In this document: positions 42,655 to 55,405 of the stretch, in pieces
Numbering within the stretch: the first letter of the stretch is position 1
Layout of the letters: each line of letters begins with the position of its first letter
Origin: Cafeteria roenbergensis
Taxonomy: Eukaryota > Sar > Bigyra > Bicosoecida > Cafeteriaceae
Length of the DNA: 64,000 bases
NCBI GenBank assembly: GCA_008330645.1
Contig: VLTN01000002.1
Coordinates: 434,001 to 498,000, forward strand
Reading direction: 5' to 3'
Made by a program: the position numbers and the translations under genes
Notes under the pieces: model-generated
Database searches by the model: none
Told to the model about the DNA's origin: nothing
What the model saw: only the letters and a program-made list of their open reading frames with translations

Positions 42655-45600
42655 GCTGCAGCCCCCGCCGCCCCTCGTCACGGCCATCGCGAGCAAGGTC
42701 GAGAGCGCCATCGCCAACGGCGACAAGGCCCTTGCCGACGGCATGTTTGAGTTCTTGAGGCTGTGCACTCGCTCGGCCGCGCGGCTCGGCCACCGTCCTG
42801 GAATGTTCAGGGCCGGCGGCATGCCGGGAGACGGAGCCGGAGCCGGATCTGCGCGTGGCGGCGGAAGCGGGGAGGACGCTGAAGAAGGCCCGGGGGCTGC
42901 TCTGGCGGCGGCAGCAAGCGCGCTGCTCACCGCCACGGGGCGGCTGCACATGGACCGCGTTCACATCGAGAAGACGCTGCGCCTGGCGACGGAAGCCGCG
43001 AGAGCCGCAGGCCACGACCAATCCCAGCTTTCCGAGCTTGCGGGGGGGCTCTGTGCGCAGGCGGGCCAGCTGGTTCTGGCAAGCGCGCCGTCGGTGAGCG
43101 AGGCAGCGTGCAAGCTCGTGTCCACGCTTGTGACCGCTGCCCTGGCGACGCTGAGCGCTTCCCGCGCATCGCCTGGGATGAAATCGCCCAAGCTTAGGGG
43201 CTCAGCAACGGGGGGCAGGGACAGTTCTGCGGGCGGCGCGGAGCGAGCGGAGGCGGCGCTTGCTCGCTCCGGCACGAGCGCTCGCCTTGTGGCCACACTG
43301 GCGGGCGCGGTTGCCCCTCTGCTCCTGTCGCTGCTCAGCAGCAGCCAGGGCTCGACCGCCAGCAGCGACACCACGGCGGCGCTGGTCGGCGCAGCCGCGA
43401 GCCTCCTCGCCGACCGGCACACCAAGGCCACGTTTGCCGCTTGCGCGGAGCAGGTGGGCCTCAGGAGAGCAGTGTGTTCGGGAATTCTCGCCGCTTGTGG
43501 CGTGCGCGCTGGCTCCGACGAATGGAGGCGAGTGCGCCCAGCCGCAGACGATGTGGAGCTGTTGCTCTCCAGCCACGCCGCGTCAGAGGAAGCAAGCGGG
43601 GCTGCCGGCTCGGAGGCCAGCGGCGTCCGCGTGCCCACGGCCCCCGTGCACGGGTCGAAGGCCGCCCGCCAGGTGAGCGAGCTCCTCCGACTCGGGGCCG
43701 GCCTGGTTGCAGGTCTTGCGGAGCCCGCGCAGAGCCTGTCCGACCAAGTCCCGGAGGCAGCGGCGGCGACAGGCAGGACTGCAGACGAGAGGGAGAGCGC
43801 TCTGCCTGTGGACAGGGCAGCCATGGACGATGCAGTTCGGGCGTGCGCTGCCGGCAGCCCGCTGGTCGCGGCATCGCTTGCCCGACTGGCTCCGGCGGTC
43901 GGCCAGGAGAGCCCGGCCGCCACTGCCGCTGCTGCGGCGGCAGGAGCTGCGTCCGGGACACAGGCGCCAGGCGAGGCGGGGGCTCAGTCGCCAGCGCGCG
44001 ACAGCGACCTGAGTGCAGACCTTGCTGACGCGCTGGCCTGCGCTCTGGCGGCAACCCCTGTGTCCTCCCTCGCCTTCGACACGCTGGCCACGGGACTCGC
44101 GGAGGCCGTTCTCCCTGGCCCAAAACAGCGTGCTGCTGCAGGTTCGAGCTCTGGCCCGAGCGCAGGAATGGCCCGCTCGAAGGCTGCATCGCTGGCTCGC
44201 CCCTTCTCGTGTGCGGATGGCTCCCCGGTCTGCACGGCCGTCGCCGCAGTCCTCCGGCGGCACACCGTCGCCCTGGTGTCTACGTGGCACGCGATGCTCA
44301 TGGCCGGAGTGCCGGGGAAAGGCGAGTCGGTGGCCGGGCTGCGCTGCCTGTTCGCGTTTGTCGCTGCCAGCGACCCAGCAGTCTCGGTGGCCATGTGTCG
44401 CCTCGGGTGCGATTCGATGCTCCGAGGCGAGTTTGGTGCTCGGCCGCCGGTCGAGGAGGGCTCGGAGTGGTTCGCCGAGGAGCCCCCGTCGGACGCAGCC
44501 GCATGGGGCTGGCGCTGCCTTGTGGCCTTGGAAGGAAAGGTCTGCGAGGCGTGCCCTGCGCTCTCCGGCCAAGTCCTCGCTTTTGCCCGAGCAGCTTCAG
44601 CCGGGCGCGCTGCGACGGCCGCCGCGGAGCGCGCAGCCAAGGAGGCGGCAGTGAGCGCGGTGGCAGCGGATGACGCCTGCGGGGCAGCGGTGCGCACAAG
44701 CACGGCTCCGGAGAGCGGCGCAGCAGGCGGCGCAGCTGCACCTGCGCATTGCAGCGGCGGCGGCGAGGATGGGGGCGAGTGCGAGGACGAGGGCGAGTGC
44801 GAGGACGAGGGCGAGAGTGAGCAAGGCTCCCACAGAGGCGCACCCCCGCCCGGCCTGCGCATGTGCTCGGACAGACAGACGTCAACCGCAGTGGAGTCGT
44901 TGGACGCAAGTCGCTCTGCCGACGTCGCTGGCACTGGCGGTGCAGGAACCGAGGCGAGCGGCCAGGGTGCAGCCAACGAGGCGGTGCTCGTGCGGCACCG
45001 CCTCGCGATGCCTCCCGAGATGGCAGCGTCCATGCTCAGCAGGGCAGCGTCGGCCATATCTCCCAGTCGCCCGGAGGACATGCTCGGCTGGAGTCCGCGT
45101 CGCGCGCTTGGCGAGGAGGGAGCAGCTCCTGCCTCGAGCGACGCGATGCTTGCGACCCCGCCCTCGCTTTCCGCCCGGGTCAGGAGCCCCTTCTGCTCCG
45201 CAGAGGTCAAGGTTCTCGCTGACGCGGCAGTAGATCTGCTGCAGGCTGGCGAGGAGGATGCCCGGCTGTGCATGGCAGATGCTGGATTCGCACGGACCGG
45301 CAGCTTCGACGGCCCGGACCTGGCCGCGTCACTGAGGCGCTGCGAAGAGGCGCTAGCCAGCGTGCGGCGCCTTCTTGAGCCACCCCTGGTCGTCACCGGG
45401 TTCGAGAGTGTGGCAGCTGGGCTGCCAGTTGCGGTGGCCTCCTTCCTGCGAGTTCGTCCCGGCCACGGTGCCGACTCCAGCCTCGCTGCCATTGCTGCTG
45501 CCAAGCCCGCGCTGGCAGGTGCAACCGCCTCGCCGGCTGGGCCCGTGCAGCGGCTGCAGCTGGCAGTCGCCCCGGGAGCGGACGCCGCGCTCGGTGCCAG

Positions 45601-48600
45601 GCGCCTGCACGTCTTGGCTTCAGCGTTTTGTGGTGGCGCCCCGGGCGCTGCAGGCGACGGCGGGGCCGGCCGCTTCGGCGACGTTTCTTTGGCCATGGAC
45701 CGACTGTGCCGCGTCCTTCGAATGTCTGCGATTGGCGGGGCTGGCTCGCTTTGGAGCCACGTGGGCCACCACGGCGTGTTCGAGCAGCCGTCGCAGCTCG
45801 CCCACTTTGGAAAGCACGCTGCCTTTTTCGAGCTGAGGCCGTCAGAGCGGAGCCTCCAAGCCATTCTTGACCGAGCGCGTCTGGCAGGGGCCAGCGCTGG
45901 CGCCGTTCAGCAGGCCAGCCGGGTGCTCCGTGGCCTCTTGCGGCGGTTCAAGATTTCGCTCCCCCTGAATGCGTCGGGAAGGCACATCAAGGAGCGGCTC
46001 GCGTCATGCCTCGCTGCGTTTGCCGCTGGCGTGGGGGAGGATGCAGCCGGGAACGTTCGTGGTTTTGGAGCGCTGCCCGACGCTGCCTGGGAGGGCAGGG
46101 GCGCGAAACCCGTCAGACTGGCGCTCTCGTGGAAGTCCGCTGAGCTTGCCAAGCTCGACTGCGGCAGCTACCCCAGGGGCGATGACGGAGGCCGTGACTC
46201 GGGCGCTGTCGCAGCGCATGCCACTGCACTGCTGCCCGGGGAGAGGCTCTTGCAGATGCAAGGGTCTCCCTCGGCCCTCCTGTACGTGGTTGCCAGGCCC
46301 GGAGATGGCGAGCCCTACGTCGGCCTGCACATTCGCAACCTTGCTGCGTGCACTTCGAGGGTGTGGGTTGCAGTGCGGGCTCGGGGCAGGCACCAGCAGC
46401 TGGTGGTGTCGGCCGCCCGTGACGAGCAGGGCCGCCTCTTGACCCCAGACCCGCGCGGTGCGGTGCTGCCGCCTCGAGCGGCTGGGCCGGCCTCGCTGCG
46501 GGCCGAGGAGGGAGGGCACACGGCGGTCGTCCGGTTTGCAATCCCGCCCGGCGGGCTGGTCCGGGATGCTGTGGCGTTGCGCGTGCTTGGCGGCCCAGGA
46601 AGCAGCTCCGGACTGGGTGCGTCAGAAGCAAGCGCGGCGGCGTCCGTCCCCGTGGCGGCGGCCAACTTTGTCATGTCGTGGGCAAGCGAGCTGGTGCTGG
46701 ACAAGTCGGAGGACCTGCTTGCCTGGCCGGCCGCCTGGCCGAGCTCGGTCCATGGTCCGCTGCGGTCTGGCCCCCCCGGTGAGGACGGCGAGCGCGCGTT
46801 CAAGGGGGGCTCGGGCCCTCGCCCGTCTCCGCAGGGCGTGCTGATGGGTCGCCGGTCCGGAGCTGCTCGCGAGGGGATCGGCCGGCGCGGCATCGGCCGC
46901 GGCGCGTACGACGGCACGCTCGCGAGGTCCAGGTCGGGTGCTGCGCCGTCCGCGGCTGCTGCCGGCACGGACGAGGCAGTGTATGGCCACATGGACCCGG
47001 ACGGCGAAGGAAAGGACTTTGAGGGCTTCGCGGTGTCCAAGCCAGTGGTCGCCCAGGTGGTGCGGCTCGATCGTGTTGCAGCAAGGCAAGCGGTGAAGGG
47101 GCAACCGAGCTGCATCACGAGGAGACAGGCGTTCTTCTCGGCTGCCCTGGCAGCGGCAGCGACGCCACCAGCGGCCACCACTGCAGCCGTTGTTGGCGGA
47201 AGGCTCATCGGCGGGGAGCACGACGCTGGCGGGTCTGCGCAACGCTCAGGCTCCCTCTGCGGCGGGTCCCTTGGGGGAGGCGTCGCCGCCGACCCAGAGC
47301 CCTCCCAGGTGAAGCAGGTGCGTCTCTGCTGCCACCCGCCCAGCGCTGGCGGCCCAGCTTCACACTTTCTGGTCACAGTCGTGATTGCGGACCCCTCGAA
47401 GCACGTGCCTGACCGCCCGGGCCTTGCCATCGCAGACGTGCCGGCGGCCATGGCGACCGCCTTGCTCCCGGTTGACGCACGGGCGGTTGCTGACGTGCTG
47501 GCGGGCACAGGCTCGCTTGATATGGCAACCAAGTCCATCAGCCGCAAGGCCCGCCGCTCGGTGTCGAGCCCAGACGCGGGGGAGAGCCCCGTGTCGCCCG
47601 GCGCGAGCTTCGGAGGAGCAGGCCCTGGCTCCCTGTTTGCCAAGCGCTCCACAGTGTCGCTCTCCGCCCGACTGGGGGAAGCCCGGCCGCGGGATGGGCC
47701 GCCTGGAGTCTCAGCTCACGCAGGCGACGGCGAGGCCGACGCTTCCGAGGCCAGGACCGCCCTTTCCGCTTTGGACGGCCTTCTGGCTGATGCTGCAGCC
47801 GCCGGCGTTGCGATTCAACCCGACCGCGATGCTTTGCGGGCCGCTTTGCGGCTTGGCGCACCGTCCGATGCCGAACGCCTGGCCGAGCCAGGCCAACCTG
47901 CGAATGCCGAAGGAGCGAAGCTGCAGGCCTCCGCCGCGGGCCGGACCCATTTCGTTGCTCCAGACGTGCTGCGGCCCGGTGTCGGCCTGGACGAGGAGGC
48001 AGCGCTCGCCAGGGCGCTGCAGCTCCAACTGAGCCCGGAGACGGCGGCCTCGCTCGACGCTGCTGAAGTCGCCGTCGGCCAGCCTCGTGCTGGCGGAGCA
48101 GCTGCCCCCGACCCTGCAGGCACTCCTGCCGATGAATCCGGCACTCCCATCGCCTTCCGCGCAATCGTCACGCCCGGCGAGTCCATGTCAGACCTGTTCA
48201 ACGTGCTAGACAAGGACGGTCGCTTCGGAGCCCCCGGCACGTTCTTCGTCCATGCCCAGCCCCTTGACTCCTACTTCCCTTCTGTGCTCGAAGCGCGATC
48301 GCCGCACTCTGCCCAGCGAGCCTCGTCCGGCGGGTCTGCCGGGTCGTCGCCCAAGTCCTCTCGGAGGCGATCAGGCCGCGGCTCGTCCGGCCACTCCAGT
48401 GGTGCCGCCGAGCGGCCGCATTCCCCAGCAGGTGCTGCTGCTGCTGCCGCCGCCGCAGCGGCGGGCTGCCCGAGCCCGCGTGAGTGCTCGGACTCGTTGT
48501 ACCCCGACTGGATCTCGGCCCAACCCAGCAAGCTCTCTGGCGCCGTGTTCTCGTCGAGCGCTCTGGTTTGCGTCAGGCTGCTCTTCCGGGCCTTTGCGTC

Positions 48601-50119
48601 CGCACCGCTGCTGCCCAGGGACACAGCGGAGGTGGAGGCGGCTGCCTCTGGCGTCACCAGCGGGCCGTCCGAGGCCGCTTGCTCGGCAGCACCCTCGCGC
48701 AAGGATGACGGTTCAGGTGCGGCTGCGGCTACAGTCGGGCCCGCGGTGCCGTCGTCGGCAGTCCAGCAATCGAAGCACTTTGCCTGGCTGGAAGGCGGCA
48801 GCCTGGAAGTCTCGCAGCGGCGAACAAGCAAAGTGGTGCCGGCGCTGGACCTTCCAGCCCACGGCGCCTGGCCGACGAAGCGCTCCGCCTTGGTCGGCGG
48901 CCAGGAGCTGGTGTCAGAGACGCTGCATGCCAAGCTGCACCCTGCTGCCATGACCGTGGGAGACTTTGCCCGGTTTGTCACCGGCCTCTCGGGCCAGTAC
49001 ATGGATTCATCCACGTTGCAGGAACAAGGAGGCATTCTGCGCGCAAAGCGCGTGATGTCAAAGTTTGGCAGGACGCACGCACGGGCAGTGATCGAGGCCT
49101 GTCGCCGCGACCGTGAGCCCCTGCCCGACTACGTCGTCTCCGCTATTCGCGATGCAGGCGAGCGACGCGCCGCTGTGGGCACGGCTCTCTGCACCGGAGC
49201 TGCTGGCGGAGCCACTGACGCAGCTGCCGCGGCCTCGGGAGACGCCGAGGTCCGCTTGGCGCGCCTTGCTGAAGCAGCGTCACTGGCGAGCAAGCCACCG
49301 TCTGCCTTCACGAATGCGGACGTGGACTCTCTGGTAGCACTGCTGTGCGAGCCAGAGCTGGCAAGCGCGGACGCAGAGGCTGTGGCAACGGCACCAGCCA
49401 ACGCGTTCGGCTTCCCGTGGCGGCCGGCCCTGAGCGACGGCGTTCTGACCGAGCCCGACTTTGTCGCCTTCATGCTTGAGGCGGCCCACCGCAACTCGTC
49501 AGGCCTCACACGGGACTTTGCCGGTCTGGGCTTCCTGCCTGCAGCAAGCGGGTTTCTGGGGCCCTTCCTCCCGCCAGTGTGGTCCCCTCACCTGCCGCTG
49601 CAATGGTTCCAGCCCGGCTGGGGCGCCAGCGAGTTCGCCGAGAGCGGCACGCTGCGGGGGCAATATTTGCGATGCGCGGGCGGTCCATCAGGCGGCGAGG
49701 AAGGTCCCGCCGGCGAGCCGCACTCTGGCACGCAGGCCGGCGACGACGGGCACGGCAGTGGACCGACGAGCTGGGCAGCCGGGGAGGCCGCCCAGTACGG
49801 CGGGCACCCTGAGGGATGGCTGCCCGGAGGAGGGCCCGACGGCGAGCACGGGGGCGAAGACCACGAGATGTCTGAGGAAGAAATGCTTGCCATGGCCCTG
49901 GCCGCCTCCCTGCAAGACCAGCAGCCCCCGGAGCCCAGTGGCCAGCCGGCAGCCGCCGGGCATGGCCCAGACAGCGCGAGTGAGCAAGGCAGCGTCGGCT
50001 CGCCGTCTCCGTCCGTCCAGCCTGCCGGAGGCGGCCCGGACATCGGGTCGCACCCCGTGCCAGCGGCCGCCAGCAGCGAGTCGGAGCCAGCCGCGGGCGC
50101 GGGCGCGGGCGCGCCCGGG

Positions 50120-50150
<31 letters not shown>

Positions 50151-53100
50151 GTGTGCACGCAGTGGCGCCGCTCGCCGACGGCACCGACGAGCCTGCGGCA
50201 GCGCCTAGCTTCGCCCCCGTCGCTGTCGACGACAGTGTCGTTGTCGCCGGTCCTGCGAGGCGGCTGCCTGGCCCACTTGCAGCGCGGCTTCGAGACATGG
50301 CGATGGCAGACGCGAGCCCCACCGCAGGGCTTGTGAGCGCCCTGGGCTCGACGAAGCGGCTGTCGGGTCTGCAGCAGCTCGAGCGCCGAGGCCCCGATGG
50401 CCCGTCGTCGGAGGCTGCCATGCAGCTGCTTCACGGCACCTGCGTCGCCACGCATGGCATGCCGGCGGGCGGCCTTCCGCTCAGCTCCACGCTTGAGGGC
50501 GCTCAGCTTCTGCATGTGCGCTCAGAGGCCATTGCGGAAGGCAGCGCGTCGGCTCTTTCGTTGGCAGGCGTGCCGCCGGTGCCCGCGAAGCCCAGCGGCG
50601 ACGCTGGCGTCGCCGCAAGCCTCGCCCCGGCCACAGCGCAGCTGGCTGGCTGCAGCACCTCGCTTGTGCCCCGTGCCGGGTGCAAGGCAATCAGCGGCGG
50701 GCTCGCCGCCTCAGCAGCTCGTCTCGCGCGCGAAGTCGCGTGTTTCGAGCCGGCTCCGCCCGGCGGCGCATGGGCTGCGTGTCCCAAGAGCCAGACCGCG
50801 GGGCTGCCCGAAGCTTGCGGCCCAGACGGCGCAGCCGGAGCCAGCGCTGATGACCATCACCAGGATGTCGGCTCCGTGGCCCGCGCTCAGGCGGCCGCTG
50901 CCGCAAGCGCAGCAGGCGCGAGCGGCGCTGCTGGGGACTCCAGAGAGCGTCGCCCGCGGAACGAGCGGGAGCTGTCCTCGAGTCGTTCCGACTCCCTCAC
51001 GCACGCCCGCAGGGTCGAAGCGTCGGCTGGATCGGAGGGGATGCAGATGCCGGAGGAGGAGGACCCGTCCGAGCTCGATCTTGAGGCAGTGCGTCAGGTT
51101 CTGCTGCGCTCGGCCTTGCAGCCTGCCCTGGGCAAGGCATCGCTCGACGATGCGATCTCCAGCAGGGCGGGGGCCCTCGCTATGGTCCGGCACGGAGCAG
51201 GCGCAGCGGCGCCTGCAGTGGAGCGCCTGTGGGGAAGGTGGCGCCTCGAGGACGAGGGCGAGGTCGCGTACGTCCACGACGATGCGCTTGGAGAGCAGCA
51301 TCCGCTGCCAGAGGAGGGGGCTGGGCACACCGACGGCACCGCTCGCGTCCGCATCGTGGGCGTGCGCCCAGCTGCCCAACGACCGCTTGTGCCGGCGAGC
51401 GAGCGCGCGGCAGCTCATGCGGAGGCGAGGCGCCAAGCCGCGCTGGCAGCTGCTCGCGCCGCCGTGGCCGGGGGCTCGGCGCTGGCTGCGTGGAGTGACG
51501 CCTCCATCGCGAAGTTCCTCAGCAAGCAGGCAGCCGACCACGCAGGCGGGTGGGCGTGCGGCGCCGGGCCGGCGTCGGGCATCAAGCCAGCGGCAGCGAC
51601 GGCAGCATCGCGCCGGCTGACCGCGCTTGAAGACGTCGCTGCGGCGCAGAACTCGGCCGCCTTGCTGCGGCCGGAGAGGATGCTGGCCGGGCTGGCACAG
51701 GAGCTCCGGGTTTTCTTGAGCGGGGCCGTCGTGGACGAGGACGCGTCCGTGTATGCCATCGACACGTTTGCCCCCGTGAGCGGCAAGTCGGCATCGCCGC
51801 AGGGCGCCGCAGGGAAGGATCCGGCGCCAGGAGAGGAGAGCATGGGAGGGATTCCCGTCAGCCTTGCGCTCGGCCGCGCCTCGAGGCCCAGGGGGAGGTC
51901 TCCGCCGGAAGCGCCTCCCGCGTCGCTGTACGTGGGCAGCTACATTGCTGTGGACTGGACGCCCTTTGGCGTGAACCGGTGGTACGGCGCGGTGGTTCGG
52001 TCGATGCTGCAATGCCCCGGCGGGGTGCGCCACGTGCTGGACTACGATGACGGGGACACCTACTCGATCGACTTGAGCGCATTTTCGCACGTGTTCATTG
52101 CACCGGCGGGCTCCTTTGGCCTCACCCCGGAGGACACGGCGGAGGCCGAGGCCGCGGTCCCCACCCCGCCGGGAGCCGTGCTTGACCCGGGCAGGTCGCA
52201 CAGGATCGGAAGGCGGCCTCCTCCCAGAGGAGGCTCTCGCGCGCTCAGGATGAGTTTTGCCAAGCTTCTTCGCGAACGTCAGGTTCCCGGCCATGCCCGC
52301 CTTGCGCAGGGCAGCTCCAGGAGCTCTGGACCGGACCAGGCGCGATCCACTCGAATCCTCCACTACGACTTGGCTCCGCCCGAGGTGGGAAGCCTGGACC
52401 AATCCTGGCTCCGGCAGCTCGAGGCCGGAACAGGGGCAGCTGGCGCGCTGCTCCCCCCGTGGGCCGCCGCCGGCCCGCTCCTGCTGACGGGGCCAGGCGT
52501 GCCAGCGCCCGCTGTTGCTCCCGCGGACGGCGACGCGCCTGCGCCGGACATGAGCGCTCTCCAGTACGACGAGGGCATTCAAGCTGCAGCAGCGGCGGGC
52601 GCGAGCTCCCAGGCGGCGGCTTCTGCGGTGCCTTCCCCGGCCCCGGGAACGCTGCCCGACGGTAGCGCGGAGCGGAGCGACGCTTCCGTCCCCGTTCCTG
52701 ACAATGTATGGGTTCTCCCGGCTGCCCTGTTCGTGCCAACGGCGGCCATCGACCGCGCCGCCAGGCGCGCGCTTGGCCTTTCAGACCGCGAGGAGCTGAT
52801 CGGCGCCGGGTCAGCCTTGTCCGTCGAAGTCGGGGTTGCTCCCGGGGCGGCGAGAGAGGAGCCAAGCCCCTCGAGCGATGCGGACTCTGGCGCCCACGAC
52901 GCCGAGGACGTGTGCTGCCCTGTGGTCTTGAGCGGTGGCGGGGGCATGGCTGCTGCCTTTGCGGAGGCGGCGCCCGTGGCGCGCGCGTCGTCCATCTTGC
53001 CGCGCAGCTCGCCTGTTTCCCCGCTCCTGATGCCCAGCCACAGGTCCTTGGAAGGGCTGCTTCTCCGCGCAGGGAGCATGCCGGCAGACTCCCCTCCAGG

Positions 53101-55156
53101 GGAGCTGGAGCGTCCGGAGCTGCGCCGCTCGCTCGCCACGCTGGCAGCCATCGCGCCAGAGGAGGTGGCGGCGTTTGCAAGGCAGCTGCCGTGGCTGGCC
53201 TTGCCGGGCGGGACGGACGCGGAGCAGCCAGCTGGCGACGCGCTCGCGTCGCTTGCCATGGTGGCTCGCGTGGCGCAAGAAGTTGTCTCAGCGTCGCCCG
53301 AATCCGCCGCCCGGGCCACAGCTTCCGACTTTGAAGTCGCGGCTGCTGCCAGCGCGTTCGAAACGCAGCTCGGAGACAACGTGGCCGTGGCGTTTGGCTG
53401 CTTGCCGCGGTGGCTGCGGCTGGTCGCCGTCGCCGCCCGATTCGCGATCCCGCACGCGCTCCGCCGCCGATACTTCTTCTACGTGGCGTTTGGCCCGACG
53501 AGGCGCATGCTCGCCGTCCAGGAGGAGCTCGGGCAGGCTCTGCCGGGCGAGTCCGCGGACAAGGCGGCCGCCCGCGCTCGCGCCCGGGACAACGACCCGG
53601 AGCGCATCATCATCACGCACGTCAAGGCCGTGGCTTCGCGCCGCTCCGTGCTGCGCTCGGCCAGGGCGATCTTCCGCTGGTGGTGCGCGCCGCTGCAGAG
53701 GCACCAGCGGTCGCTCGCGCTGGTCAGGCGAGCGCGGCTGCTCGCTCAGGCGGAGCACGCTGCCACCACCCCGTGGGCTGCGCCCGAGCCGGAGGCGCCC
53801 GGCAGCGCCCGGGCAGTCTTCGCGGCTGGGCTGCACGGCGCCAGCGAGCTCCCGCCCGCCGAGCTGCAGCGCGCGCTCGGAGGCCAGAGCGCCCCCAAGC
53901 TCGCTCGGAGCAGCGGCCTGGGGTCCGCTGCCACCCCTGCCAGCCTCTGCTTGCCGCTGCCGCCGCCCTGGTGCGACGACATGGGGCGCCGCAAGGGGGA
54001 GCTCAACGTGAGCTTCGCGGGGGAGGAGGCGCACGGAGCTGGCGTCACTCGCGAGTTCTACACCCTGGTGTTCCGGCGCCTGCGCGAGACGCGGCTTGGC
54101 CTCTGGGTGGACACGCCCCCGGAGGACGAGGGAGTGGCGCTGGCGGCTGCCGCAAGCGGGGTGGAGGCATCTCGCAGGTTCGTGTTTGCGCCGCACGGCC
54201 TCTTCCCCGCCCCTCTGCCCGCCGATGCGGACGACGCGGCGCGCGTGCTGGACCTTTTCGTGCTCGCGGGGCGCGCCGCGGCCAAGGCGCTCGAGGACGG
54301 CCACCGGGACATCGACTTCCCCGTGAGCGTGCCGTTCGCCAAGCTGCTGCTCGAGGCGCCCGTGGGCCTGGCGGACATGGCCGTGGTGGACCCCGACATG
54401 GGACCGACAGTTCGAGTCTTGGGGCAGGCTCTGCGCATGCTGGACCGCGCCGAGGCGCTTGGCCGCTCGGAGCTGCGAGCCGAAGCGACGGCCATGTGCG
54501 AGGCGCTGTGCCTCACGTGGTGCGTCGGCACCGACGAGCTGGTGCCCGGCGGCGCCGATGTCGAGGTGACCGCCGGCAACGTGCGGGCTTTCTGCCGCGC
54601 TCTCGTGCATCACCGGCTCGTGCGGCAGGCCTCAGTGCAAGCCCGCGCCTTCCGTCACGGCTTCGCCAGCATCGCCGACGTCTCCGCCTTGCGCATGCTG
54701 TCCCCGGAGGAGCTGGCGTCTCTCCTCTCCGACCTGCATGTGCACAGCGGCGCGTCGCAGGACCACCTGTGGCGGCCAGAGGCCATCAGGGAGAGCCTGC
54801 TGTTCCATGACTCGTCCCAGTTCCGCTTCGAGCGCGACTCCCCCGCCATCACCGACTTCGTGCGGGCGTTGTCCGAGCTCAGTCCCGCGGACAGACGCCT
54901 CTTCCTCGAGTTCGCCACGGCATCGCCACGCCTCCCCGAAGAGGGCTTCTCGGCCCTCAGGCCCCGACGCCTGCAGGTGAACAAGCGGACGCCCGCTCGC
55001 GGGCGCACTCCTGACGACGTGCCCATCTTCTGCCGCGTCTGTACGTCCGAGCTGTCCCTCCCGGAGTACTCGTCCTACGAGACGCTGAAGCGGCGCCTCC
55101 ACGAGGCCATCCACTCCATTGCGGACGGGCTCGGAGGGTTCCGCCAGCACGCCTAG
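42655..55156 (+). CDS. HECT E3 ubiquitin ligase (TRIP12/UFD4-like), codons 88 to end
   Basis: 4167 codons without intron, continuing the frame of 21806-22068 (4254 aa in the uninterrupted form). The C-terminal ~400 residues are a HECT domain: LNVSFAGEEAHGAGVTREFY, DLFVLAGRAAAKAL, ELVPGGADVEVTAGN and FLEFATASPRLPEEGF. The catalytic Cys is in VCTSELSLPEYSSYETL, about residue 4217. The closing pattern is nearest to TRIP12/UFD4 ligases. Other parts: an early alpha-helical Ala-rich region; two ubiquitin-interacting-like motifs (DEEAALARALQLQLS ~1865, SEEEMLAMALAASLQ ~2492); a Tudor-like barrel ~3178-3241 (YIAVDWTPFGVNRWYGAVV then VLDYDDGDTYSID). A GCCGTT-type hexamer run lies near 50120-50150. In this allele the first in-frame ATG after the element is 42743, so any product from here would lack the native N-terminus. 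Confidence 0.85.
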
Positions 55157-55405
55157 GGTCGCGGGCCCGTGCGAGTGCATGCGCGTCTGCCGGCCGGCCC
55201 GCATGCCGGGGGGGGGCACAGACCGCGGCGAGCAGCGAATCGACGCGTTGCTGCGGCCAAGGCCCTGGCGGCACACCGCGCAAGGGTTCCCGTGTGCCTC
55301 GCGCGCAGCAGTCAAACGGAGATGAGACGCAGGGGGAGCTGTTTTGAGCGCAACGCAATAGGAAATCGCCACGCATCACATGAAGGCCTGGGCGTGCCCG
55401 GGCCG

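Noticed and set aside
42445-42951. Minus-strand open frame across the right TIR border (168 codons)
   Set aside because: It joins host antisense sequence to the TIR; the left TIR has a matching tail only because the repeats are identical. It has no start context or homology.
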